Under the pieces are notes generated by a model. That model did no database searches. It saw only the letters and a list, made by a program, of their open reading frames with translations, and was not told the DNA's origin. Below, piece by piece: positions 1 through 5,461 of a stretch of 9,849 bases of DNA. Made by a program: the position numbers and the translations under genes. This stretch comes from Oscillatoria sp. Prado101 (GTDB lineage Bacteria > Cyanobacteriota > Cyanobacteriia > Cyanobacteriales > Oscillatoriaceae): contig JALOOK010000116.1 in NCBI GenBank assembly GCA_025454445.1, positions 1 through 9,849 on the forward strand. Reading direction: 5' to 3'. Each line of letters starts with the position of its first letter. The first letter of the stretch is position 1.

Positions 1-1
1 C

Positions 2-247
2 TTCTTCTTGGGTGCTTGGCCGGTGGTCGGTATCTGGTTCACCGCTCTGGGTGTCTCCACGATGGCTTTCAACCTGAACGGTTTCAACTTCAACCAGTCG
101 GTGATTGACAGCCAAGGTCGGGTTATCAATACCTGGGCTGATGTGATCAACCGCGCCAACCTGGGTATGGAAGTAATGCACGAGCGTAACGCTCACAACT
201 TCCCCCTCGACTTGGCTAGCGTTGAAGCTCCCGCTATCAAAGGCTAA
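2..247 (+). CDS. psbA: Photosystem II reaction-centre protein D1, C-terminal part (5' end outside window)
   Basis: This is the last 81 codons of D1, the thylakoid protein that with D2 holds the primary charge-separation cofactors and most ligands of the Mn4CaO5 water-oxidising cluster. The reading frame is open from base 2. The segment HERNAHNFPLDLA carries the known C-terminal cluster ligands in correct spacing (His332, Glu333, His337, Asp342 and the Ala344 carboxylate, standard numbering). CtpA protease normally cuts after that Ala. The remaining extension is only nine residues (SVEAPAIKG), whereas most cyanobacterial D1 proteins have about sixteen, so the full protein would be about 353 rather than 360 aa. 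The stop is TAA at 245-247 and a strong terminator follows. Copy number and D1 isoform cannot be judged from this fragment. Confidence 0.98.
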   Translation, partial: FFLGAWPVVGIWFTALGVSTMAFNLNGFNFNQSVIDSQGRVINTWADVINRANLGMEVMHERNAHNFPLDLASVEAPAIKG

Positions 248-292
248 GACTTAGCTCGGTATGAGACTCGATAAATTCGGTCTCTACAAAAT

Positions 293-328
293 AAAAAGCG
301 CTCTCCGCGAGGGGGGCGCTTTTTGTTT
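293..328. terminator. Bidirectional intrinsic terminator between psbA and the STAND gene
   Basis: AAAAAGCGC (293-301) pairs with GCGCTTTTT (316-324). The stem extends through TCTCC/GGGGG, including G-U pairs, and closes on a GCGA (GNRA-type) tetraloop at 307-310. On the plus strand it runs into TTTTTGTTTT after psbA. On the minus strand it is followed by TTTTTATTTT, so it can also end transcripts of the convergent STAND gene, whose stop lies at 355. Confidence 0.9.
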
Positions 329-354
329 TGAGCTTTGTCCAAGATTTGCCGGTG

Positions 355-1734
355 TCAATTTGGGAGATGATTTTTGACATACTCCCTGATGACAGGTTGA
401 AGGGTGAACAGCTGTCTGTCTCCGTCTTTGACTCTTTCAAGCAAGCAGCGCCGGCTCAAAGATTGCATTACTTTCAAAAATTCGGGTGGGGTCAGTTGCA
501 AATGGGCCGGCATTTTTGATAGCTCGACCGCTGAGATTTGATTGGCCACCCATGACATCACTTGTTTTTCTGACTCGGACAGCCGGTGGAAATGCGGGTG
601 CAATACGGCTTCTAAGTCGCCTAAAAGTAGGGTGTCATAAGATAAGAAGTCTGAGACGCTTCCAGAGAATAACTCTTGGATCGTAGCGGCAACGATATTT
701 AACCACAGTGGGTTGCCCTGGTAAAGTTCAATCAGTTTTGACCAGTTTTCTTCGGGGGCTAATCGTTTTTCTCGTAACAGTTGGCGTGCTTGCTCGCCTA
801 ATCCTTTGAGCTGTAAGGTGCGAGTGGGCCGGTTGCTCCCTTCTAAGAGGGCAATTTCTCTGGGTTTTTCCCAGGTGAGCAACAGCAAGCAACTGCTGTG
901 AGATGTTTCTGCGACTTTTTTGAAGAGTGTGCCGTAATTTTCATAGCCCGGTTGACACTCTCCTGCTAATTGGCAGGGGCTGAAAATCGTTTGCAGGTCG
1001 TCGAAGATCAGCAAGCAGCGATAGGAGCGCAAATAGTCGGTGAGGGAGGGGAATTTTGTTTGCTGTTCGCAGCTGAGGAGTTCAATTAAGTTTGTTTGCA
1101 GGGTTGGGAGGGATGGAGCGGTTGCAAGGCTTCGCCAGATGATAAAGTCAAATTGAGCTTGAATTTGTTGGACGAGCTGGACTGCGAGTGCGGTTTTGCC
1201 GGTGCCGGTCAGTCCAAGTAGAGCGATAAGGCCGGTGTTTTCCTCTAAAATCCACTGTTTGAGGGTGGTGAGTTCGTCGGTGCGGTTGTGGAAGATAGCG
1301 GGTGCCGGTGCGTCGCCTAAGTCTAGTTTGTAGTTGGGCTTTAGCCCAAAGTTTGTAGTTGGGTTTTGGGGCGCTGCTGGCGAACTTGCAGTTGCAGGAC
1401 AAATCTTAACATTCTTAACTGTAACTTTTTCATTAACTGTAACTGTTTCTCCTACTAAAAAGGAAATGTTATTGGAAGATAGAGTGCTTTTGGCTATGGC
1501 TCTAAAATTTGATTTAGTAATATCTGGCCCCAATTCGTCTGACAGGAGTTTCCAGAGGGTTGAGCCAACGTTCCTCACATGACTTTTACTTAAGTGTACT
1601 TCTTCGGCAATTTCCGAGTAAGTTTTATTTTGTAAACTTCCCTTGAGGATAGCTTGTTGCAGGTAGTCGAGGTGGGAGCCGGTCTTCGCAAAAACTAGGT
1701 CATCAGCCAGTTGTAACACTTCGTCAATGTCCAT
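355..1734 (-). CDS. STAND NTPase: VMAP-M9-type HTH + NB-ARC + winged helix, no C-terminal sensor repeats
   Basis: This is a 459-aa signal-transducing NTPase of the NB-ARC type. Residues 1-80 match the helical N-terminal domain common in cyanobacterial STAND proteins (vWA-MoxR-associated HTH; core YSEIAEEVHLSKSHV at 39-53). A linker of about 65 residues follows, containing short repeated peptides. The NTPase domain starts near HNRTDEL (149-155), with P-loop GLTGTGKT (174-181), Walker B LLIFDD (241-246), a TWEKP strand (287-291) and the GNPLWL motif (340-345, the plant GLPL equivalent). Residues 385-455 look like a winged helix. Relatives usually carry WD40, TPR or pentapeptide repeats after this point; here the protein stops. 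STAND proteins act as ligand-gated oligomerising switches. The N-terminal HTH could mediate DNA or protein contacts. The ATG is at 1734; no Shine-Dalgarno site is visible. The gene diverges from the GTPase operon. Confidence 0.9.
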   Translation of the reverse strand: MDIDEVLQLADDLVFAKTGSHLDYLQQAILKGSLQNKTYSEIAEEVHLSKSHVRNVGSTLWKLLSDELGPDITKSNFRAIAKSTLSSNNISFLVGETVTVNEKVTVKNVKICPATASSPAAPQNPTTNFGLKPNYKLDLGDAPAPAIFHNRTDELTTLKQWILEENTGLIALLGLTGTGKTALAVQLVQQIQAQFDFIIWRSLATAPSLPTLQTNLIELLSCEQQTKFPSLTDYLRSYRCLLIFDDLQTIFSPCQLAGECQPGYENYGTLFKKVAETSHSSCLLLLTWEKPREIALLEGSNRPTRTLQLKGLGEQARQLLREKRLAPEENWSKLIELYQGNPLWLNIVAATIQELFSGSVSDFLSYDTLLLGDLEAVLHPHFHRLSESEKQVMSWVANQISAVELSKMPAHLQLTPPEFLKVMQSLSRRCLLERVKDGDRQLFTLQPVIREYVKNHLPN

Positions 1735-1767
1735 AGGGAAGGGATGGGAGCGAGTTCGCCGCGTCTA

Positions 1768-1773
1768 TTATAG
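1768..1773 (-). promoter_or_regulatory. Probable -10 element of the STAND gene
   Basis: The minus strand reads TATAAT here, 34 bp upstream of the STAND ATG, which would give a leader of about 25-30 nt. No good TTGACA lies 16-18 bp upstream. That position instead falls in the GTACATTT repeat array, so the promoter probably depends on, or is masked by, a factor bound to the repeats. Confidence 0.5.
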
Positions 1774-1783
1774 CTGATTATTC

Positions 1784-1840
1784 GTACATTTGGTACATTT
1801 CGTACATTTCGTACATTTGGCCGTACATGGCCGGTCGTAC
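1784..1840. repeat. Array of six GTAC-centred repeats in the divergent promoter region
   Basis: GTAC cores begin at 1784, 1793, 1802, 1811, 1823 and 1837. The first four are in exact 9-bp register with consensus CGTACATTT (the second unit reads GGTACATTT). The fifth sits in a GGCC-GTACAT-GGCC inverted arrangement (1819-1832). The array lies between the STAND -10 element and the extended -10 promoter of the GTPase operon. That position suits an operator for a multimeric regulator acting on either or both transcripts. The binding protein is unknown; the HTH of the STAND protein is one candidate. Confidence 0.65.
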
Positions 1841-1872
1841 AAAACTCCGTATTTTTCAGACCGGACATCCCC

Positions 1873-1900
1873 TAGACATTGGCTGTAGCTGTGATATTCT
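1873..1900 (+). promoter_or_regulatory. Probable sigma70-type promoter of the GTPase operon
   Basis: TAGACA (1873-1878) is followed after 16 bp by TATTCT (1895-1900). A TG one base before the hexamer (1892-1893) makes an extended -10. Transcription would start near 1907, just ahead of the GAGG at 1917-1920. Confidence 0.5.
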
Positions 1901-1921
1901 GGCTTCAGAGTCAATCGAGGT

Positions 1922-2548
1922 GTGGGCTTGCTTAAACCCGATGAACTGACCGTGTTATTTTTTGGCAAGACTGGTGTTGGTAAGAGCAGCACGCTCAATT
2001 CTCTGTTTGGCCTGAACTGGGCTATTGATAATGCTGTCGCTTGCACTAAAGAACCCCAGATTGCCTATTTAGACCGCTCTCACTATGCAGGGTATCCGTA
2101 TGAGCAAGTACGAGTTGTCGATATGCCGGGAATTGGTGAGAGCCTGACTGACGATGAAACGTATATGCCCTACTATGAAGAGTGGATACCTCAGACCCAT
2201 TCTTTAGTGTGGGTGACGCAAGCGGATACGAGAGCTTACAAGCGGGATGAGATTTTTTTGACCAAGTTGCTGCCCTTATTTCAACCGTCTCTTTTCCTGG
2301 TTGTCGCTCTTAATAAGATAGATTGCCTGGGGGTTGATGAAGGGGAAAAGCCGTTTAATGTTGAGCGAGGAGAACCTTCGGAAGCCCAACTTAACCGCAT
2401 CTCTGAAAAGATAGAAGATGTTTACGGCATTTTCCAAGGCGCTCTCAATGGAAAACTCGGTTTTGAGAAAGAACAAATCATCCCGCACACATCTGTGTAC
2501 GGCTGGGGCTTGGACAGCCTGAAAACCAAAATCTTCACAAGAGGTTGA
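1922..2548 (+). CDS. YfjP/YeeP-like small GTPase, canonical motif order
   Basis: This is a P-loop GTPase of the MMR_HSR1/Era-like superfamily, about 200 aa. G1 is GKTGVGKS (15-22), the G2 threonine is near residue 42 (ACTKEP), G3 is DMPG (67-70), G4 is NKID (131-134), and a G5-like TSV is at 190-192. No membrane segment or additional domain is present, so it is essentially a bare G domain. The GTG start at 1922 is only one base from the GAGG at 1917-1920. The in-frame TTG at 1928 is 7 bases away and gives better spacing, so the protein may begin MLKPDELT. The gene heads a five-gene operon and is paralogous to the next gene. Its target is unknown. Relatives with this G domain include bacterial accessory-region GTPases and the interferon-inducible IRG type, but no specific role can be assigned. 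Confidence 0.88.
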   Translation: MGLLKPDELTVLFFGKTGVGKSSTLNSLFGLNWAIDNAVACTKEPQIAYLDRSHYAGYPYEQVRVVDMPGIGESLTDDETYMPYYEEWIPQTHSLVWVTQADTRAYKRDEIFLTKLLPLFQPSLFLVVALNKIDCLGVDEGEKPFNVERGEPSEAQLNRISEKIEDVYGIFQGALNGKLGFEKEQIIPHTSVYGWGLDSLKTKIFTRG

Positions 2549-2551
2549 ATC

Positions 2552-3391
2552 ATGTTTAGTTCTCTGTTTGGAAAAAGCCAGCAAACTCCGGTTCGGCTTG
2601 TCATTGGTTTAAACCAAGTCGATAAAATGATTCCCGATGGGTGGGACGAGCGGTTAAATATGCCCACTCAAAAGGCTGAAAAAGAAATTCAGCGTCGGAG
2701 CGAGGATATCATTCACCGGTTGAGCAGACACGCACATATCTCTGACGCTAACATAGAATATTACTCGGCTCTAAAGCGTTACCGTTTGCTCCCTTTGCTG
2801 ACTAAAATCATCAAGAATGCCTACGCTGGATTCAAACTGGATAACGTACAGCCAGCCGATCCTTTTGACTTGGCAGATCCAGAAGTGAAAGCGTTTGCCG
2901 ATGAGGAGCGCCGAAAGAGAGCAAAAAGTAAAGGGAGAGAAGTTAATGCCAAAGACAGAATGTTCGATGAAATGAGAAAGATTCTCTCAGAAGAGGAGCT
3001 AAACTTGGTGCTGGATAAGTTCAAGCAGGAACGGAAAATCCCGCCCAAAGTGGCTATTCTTGGCAAAGCCGGTGTGGGGAAAACAACGACCATTAATAGT
3101 GTGTTTAATGCTCAGTGGAAGACGAGCCACACGATTGTTGGCACAACAAAGGCACAAATGAAAGAGTTTTCTCTTTCAAGCGGCGGAAGTTTAGGTGTTG
3201 TTGATTTACCTGGCTACGGACGCAGTGTGGCAGAAGATCGAGAGTATGAAAAAATTTATCAGGAGATGATTCCTTCTTGTGATTTAGTATTTCTTGTTTT
3301 GCAAGCCAATACCAGAGATTTTGCCGACGACCAAGAGATGATTGTGAAAATCTCTGAGTGGCTTAGAGAATTTCCTACCCCGCAGCGCTAA
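2552..3391 (+). CDS. Apparent circularly permuted GTPase (motif order G4-G5-linker-G1-G2-G3)
   Basis: This 279-aa protein is built like two swapped halves of the preceding GTPase. Residues 13-92 hold strand beta5 with G4 NQVD (21-24) and G5-like YSAL (71-74). Residues 93-164 are a charged helical linker. Residues 165-279 hold G1 GKAGVGKT (171-178), G2 near TT (198-199) and G3 DLPG (218-221), and end at FPTPQR just before beta5. Joining the C-terminal half to the N-terminal half rebuilds one complete domain that aligns along its length with the upstream GTPase (GKxGVGKxxTxNS, VVDxPGxG, EEW/QEMIP, Q-A-x-T-R). AAGAGG at 2539-2544, 7 bases before the ATG, supports independent translation. It is in the same frame as the upstream gene, separated by TGA-ATC. 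Permuted GTPases are known (RsgA/YjeQ, YlqF) with the same motif order, but their sequences belong to other families. A fusion of two gene remnants is the alternative. Confidence 0.85.
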   Translation: MFSSLFGKSQQTPVRLVIGLNQVDKMIPDGWDERLNMPTQKAEKEIQRRSEDIIHRLSRHAHISDANIEYYSALKRYRLLPLLTKIIKNAYAGFKLDNVQPADPFDLADPEVKAFADEERRKRAKSKGREVNAKDRMFDEMRKILSEEELNLVLDKFKQERKIPPKVAILGKAGVGKTTTINSVFNAQWKTSHTIVGTTKAQMKEFSLSSGGSLGVVDLPGYGRSVAEDREYEKIYQEMIPSCDLVFLVLQANTRDFADDQEMIVKISEWLREFPTPQR

Positions 3392-3403
3392 GGAGTATCG
3401 AAA

Positions 3404-3589
3404 ATGGCCCTAACCGAGGCTGAGAAAAGAAGGGTGGAGCTGCTTTTCGATCAGTTAGATTATTACGAGCAACAAAAGGTTTTATCATCTCAACATGCTT
3501 TTGAAAATTGGCTGCGTAAAAGCGCTTACTCAATTTACTGCAAAGTGAGAGATTGGTTGAATGACCTTTGGGACTGGTTATTTGGATAG
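3404..3589 (+). CDS. Small amphipathic Trp-rich protein, paralogue 1 of 3
   Basis: This 61-aa protein is of no family I recognise. AAGGAG at 3390-3395 overlaps the stop codon of the permuted GTPase and lies 8 bases before the ATG, so translation is well supported and the two genes are tightly linked. It shares the trio's pattern: a charged N-terminal helix (EKRRV, then L-D-Q-L), a central AFxxWLR, then SAYSIYCKVRDW and a Trp-rich end (DLWDWLF). It aligns without gaps to paralogue 2 with about half of residues identical. The C-terminal half would form an amphipathic helix with aromatic residues on one face, suited to membrane-surface binding or oligomerisation. No signal peptide or clean transmembrane segment is visible. 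Function unknown. Confidence 0.8.
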   Translation: MALTEAEKRRVELLFDQLDYYEQQKVLSSQHAFENWLRKSAYSIYCKVRDWLNDLWDWLFG

Positions 3590-3623
3590 TTGGCGCTAAG
3601 GGATTCTCAGAGGGAACACGACG

Positions 3624-3818
3624 ATGGGAATGACAGCTGAGGAAAAACGGAGGGTGATCGAGATGCTCGACAAACTTGAGAGAAGCAAATTAGAGAAAGT
3701 TTTAGCTTCTCTAAGCGCTTTTGGGGATTGGCTCCGCAGCAGCGCCTACTCCATTTATTGCAAAGTTAAGGATGCTTTGAGTAATTTGTGGAAATCGATT
3801 TGCAATTTCTTTAGTTAA
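3624..3818 (+). CDS. Small amphipathic protein, paralogue 2 of 3
   Basis: This 64-aa paralogue begins MGMTAEEKRRV. AGAGGG at 3609-3614 lies 9 bases before the ATG at 3624, a better fit than the in-frame ATG at 3630, and the first ATG also aligns with the starts of the other two paralogues. It keeps AFxDWLRSSAYSIYCKVKD, and the DNA for this block is close to that of paralogue 1, which points to tandem duplication. The tail (LWKSICNFFS) is hydrophobic but has only one Trp where paralogues 1 and 3 have two. It lies 34 bp after paralogue 1 and 23 bp before paralogue 3, with no terminator between. Function unknown. Confidence 0.8.
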   Translation: MGMTAEEKRRVIEMLDKLERSKLEKVLASLSAFGDWLRSSAYSIYCKVKDALSNLWKSICNFFS

Positions 3819-3841
3819 TTTTTTGTAGCGGGAGGGTCTGA

Positions 3842-4033
3842 ATGGCCTTAAGTGATTATGAAAAACAGCAAGTGATAGAAGAACTCGACATTTTAGAAGA
3901 AACAGCGCGAAGAGTGATCTTGGCATCTCTAGATGCTTTTGCCACTTGGTTAGCCAAGGTACTTTATGCGATTTATCTCAAAATTCAAGATGGACTGAGG
4001 AGATTTTGGAGCTGGCTTTGTTCGCAATTTTGA
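3842..4033 (+). CDS. Small amphipathic Trp-rich protein, paralogue 3 of 3
   Basis: This 63-aa protein is the most diverged of the trio. The ATG at 3842 is preceded by GGAGG (3831-3835) with a 6-base spacer. It keeps EKxxV, LASLDAF, WL, YxIYxK, the conserved Asp and WSWL near the end, all in the same ungapped register as the others. It lacks the KSAYSIYC block (KVLYAIYLK instead) and is therefore more hydrophobic in mid-protein. It is the last gene of the operon as far as can be seen; no T-tract terminator follows, only a GC-rich hairpin at 4046-4062. Function unknown. Retention of three diverged copies suggests distinct or heteromeric roles. Confidence 0.8.
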   Translation: MALSDYEKQQVIEELDILEETARRVILASLDAFATWLAKVLYAIYLKIQDGLRRFWSWLCSQF

Positions 4034-4045
4034 GAGTTCCAGGAA

Positions 4046-4062
4046 TGCCGGTCCAACCGGCA
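4046..4062. repeat. GC-rich hairpin after the small-protein operon
   Basis: TGCCGGT and ACCGGCA form a perfect 7-bp stem around a 3-nt loop, 12 bp after the last small gene. There is no T-run, so it is not a classic intrinsic terminator. It may instead stabilise the 3' end or simply be one of the many GCCGGT/ACCGGC words in this genome. The rest of 4034-4192 is GC-rich non-coding sequence with further CCGG-type words. Confidence 0.5.
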
Positions 4063-4192
4063 CCTGCCTCCCATTATAGGCGGAAATGGCACCGCCCACC
4101 GGCACCCCACTGCCTGGCCGGCTCAGCTGGAAATTCCTAACGGCCAGGTGACCGGCTTGCATGTGGGACACCGGCACCAACAGCCATTCCCC

Positions 4193-5013
4193 CTAAACGC
4201 TATCCGGCTCTATCCCCATCGCCCGCAACTGGGCGGCGAGACGTTCAGCCCGCTGTTCAGCTTGCTCAGCCCGCTGTTCAGATTGCTCAGCCCGCTGTTC
4301 AGATTGCTCAGCCCGCTGTTGTTCCTGTTCAGCCCGCTGGCGTTCTTCTTGGGCATATTGCTGTGCGGCTTCTTCCGGTAACGGCACTAAATTGCCTTCT
4401 CCGTCATAAAACCGCAACCAAACAGCCGGCTCCCGATCTATCGTCCCCTCCCTTCCAACCACAAGCCCAAAGTTTGGCACCACAGCCACCCGCGCTCATT
4501 TGGCACTAGCGGCTGATACCCAGAACCAAGATCCAAATGCCAGCCCTGCAAGGAATTCCGGTTAAACGGGTTGTACACAAAGTAATCCGGCGTTCGGAAA
4601 ACCCGCTCGTAAATCTCCTTCTTTGGGCCGGTGTCTATCTCAGCAGTGCTCGGCGACATCAATTCTACAATCACATCCGGGTATCGACCGCCCTCCTCCC
4701 ACACCACCCAACCCTGGCGGGGGTAAGAGCCATCAATATTGAGCACCGCGAAAAAATCTGGCCCTCGGAAGTCGCGGTTGCGAATCTGAGCGGTGCTGTA
4801 GTAAATAAACATATTGCCGCCGGTAAAGAAGTCATTGCGGTCAGCCCGAACTTGCTGCAATGACCGGATTAGGGCGTTCATGGCAATGCGGTGGCGGTTC
4901 GTCTCCAAGGGCTCTCCATCATCAAAAATTAAATCCGTTGGCGGCATCGGCGGTTCCCATTGCTCAGCCACTGCGGTTTCGGGGCTTGTCTCAACAGTCA
5001 GCATTCCCGACAT
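4193..5013 (-). pseudogene. Uma2-family (DUF820) restriction-endonuclease-like gene, broken by one frameshift
   Basis: Two overlapping frames together encode one Uma2 protein of about 273 aa. The first (5013 to 4438) carries the PD-(D/E)XK-like core: GPDFF (84-88), YPDVIVELMSPST (111-123), KKEIYERV (131-138) and YFVYNP (144-149). It runs to LGLWLEGRGR and stops. The second frame resumes as GREGTIDREPAVWLRFYDGEGN and continues into a heptad coiled coil (QRAEQxE repeats) ending RLAAQLRAMGIEPDSV, the usual cyanobacterial Uma2 tail. The switch lies at about 4445-4460 in a purine-rich run (minus strand TTGGAAGGGAGGGG). One extra G restores the frame. GGGAG 8 bases before the ATG at 5013 supports the start. 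The catalytic core is intact, so the truncated protein might still fold. A sequencing error is possible. Confidence 0.85.
4246..4350. repeat. Five tandem 21-bp units inside the Uma2 coiled-coil tail
   Basis: Each unit begins CAGCCCGCTG at 4246, 4267, 4288, 4309 and 4330. Units 2 and 3 are identical, unit 1 differs by one base, and units 4 and 5 are diverged. One unit encodes one heptad (QRAEQSE type), so copy-number change would lengthen or shorten the coiled coil by whole heptads without breaking the frame. Confidence 0.85.
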
Positions 5014-5083
5014 TTTCTCAGCTCCCTACTTTTGGAAGTTCTCGATTACTTATAGCGGTTCTCAGTTGGATTAACTATGGCCC

Positions 5084-5116
5084 AGAAACCCGGTTTCTTA
5101 AAGAAACCGGGTTTCT
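5084..5116. repeat. 33-bp dispersed palindrome, copy 1
   Basis: Two 16-bp arms, AGAAACCCGGTTTCTT and its exact reverse complement, flank one central A at 5100. Each half is itself a near-palindrome around CCCGG. The same element with a central T occurs at 7327-7359, so this is a mobile or amplified repeat family. Folded in RNA it gives a long stem and could act as a terminator-like barrier. Confidence 0.85.
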
Positions 5117-5123
5117 CAGTACC

Positions 5124-5276
5124 GGGAGTATCCCATTTTTGTAATCCCCCTCACCCCCAACCCCTCTCCCACCAGGGGAGAGGGGAGAATTCTTTATTCT
5201 TCCCCCCTCTCCCTTCATGGGAGAGGGGGGGAACGGGGGGTGAGGGTGACAATCTTTGCAAAAATGGGATGCTCCC
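5124..5276. mobile_element. MITE-like inverted-repeat element, 153 bp, non-coding
   Basis: The left end GGGAGTATCCCATTTTTG (5124-5141) and the right end 5259-5276 are reverse complements with one mismatch in 18 bp. Inside, the arms continue as imperfect inverted C-rich and G-rich tracts (CCCCTCACCCCCAACCCC on the left, G-rich with GGGTGAGGG on the right), and a smaller CTCCC/GGGAG hairpin sits at 5165-5185. AGTACC occurs directly at both borders (5118-5123 and 5280-5285), a possible 6-bp target duplication if the right end is taken at 5279. No transposase is encoded, so any movement would be in trans. A non-mobile structured repeat is the alternative. Confidence 0.55.
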
Positions 5277-5461
5277 CTTAGTACCTCACTAATATGAGAG
5301 ACGCTATATAATTGTAACCTAACAGCCGGCAGCTGCGCCGGCAATCTGTTGGCTGCCAGGAACAATCACACATAAATCCGCCAATCTGAAACCGCCGGCG
5401 CTCCTAATTCAGGCTTGACATCCCCCTAACAGAGCTGCGGATGGAGAGCATTACCTTTACC

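Larger units (their letters stand above)
5014..5461. other. Gene-free repeat-bearing region
   Basis: This 448-bp stretch between two minus-strand genes holds no convincing coding sequence. It contains the 33-bp palindrome (5084-5116), the MITE-like element (5124-5276) and, beyond it, an inverted GCCGGC pair around 5325-5341. The minus strand reads TATAAG at 5049-5054, about 35 bp before the Uma2 start, a weak -10 candidate with no recognisable -35. Short open frames that cross the repeats are shadows. Confidence 0.6.

Noticed and set aside
1768..2046. Minus-strand frame with a CTK repeat tail
   Set aside because: The peptide repeat only reflects the GTACATTT DNA array, and the rest is antisense to the GTPase gene.
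4073..4078. TATAAT on the minus strand
   Set aside because: It would drive transcription antisense into the small-protein operon, has no -35, and has no gene in front of it.
4246..4350. Possible CRISPR-like array
   Set aside because: The units are contiguous 21-mers with no spacers, and they encode heptads in the correct frame of Uma2.
4148..4381. Plus-strand frame with Leu/Pro/Phe repeats resembling a membrane protein
   Set aside because: It is the antisense reading of the Uma2 coiled-coil repeats.
5075..5365. Overlapping open frames on both strands
   Set aside because: They run through the palindrome and MITE-like element, and their proline- and glycine-rich sequence comes from the C- and G-tracts.
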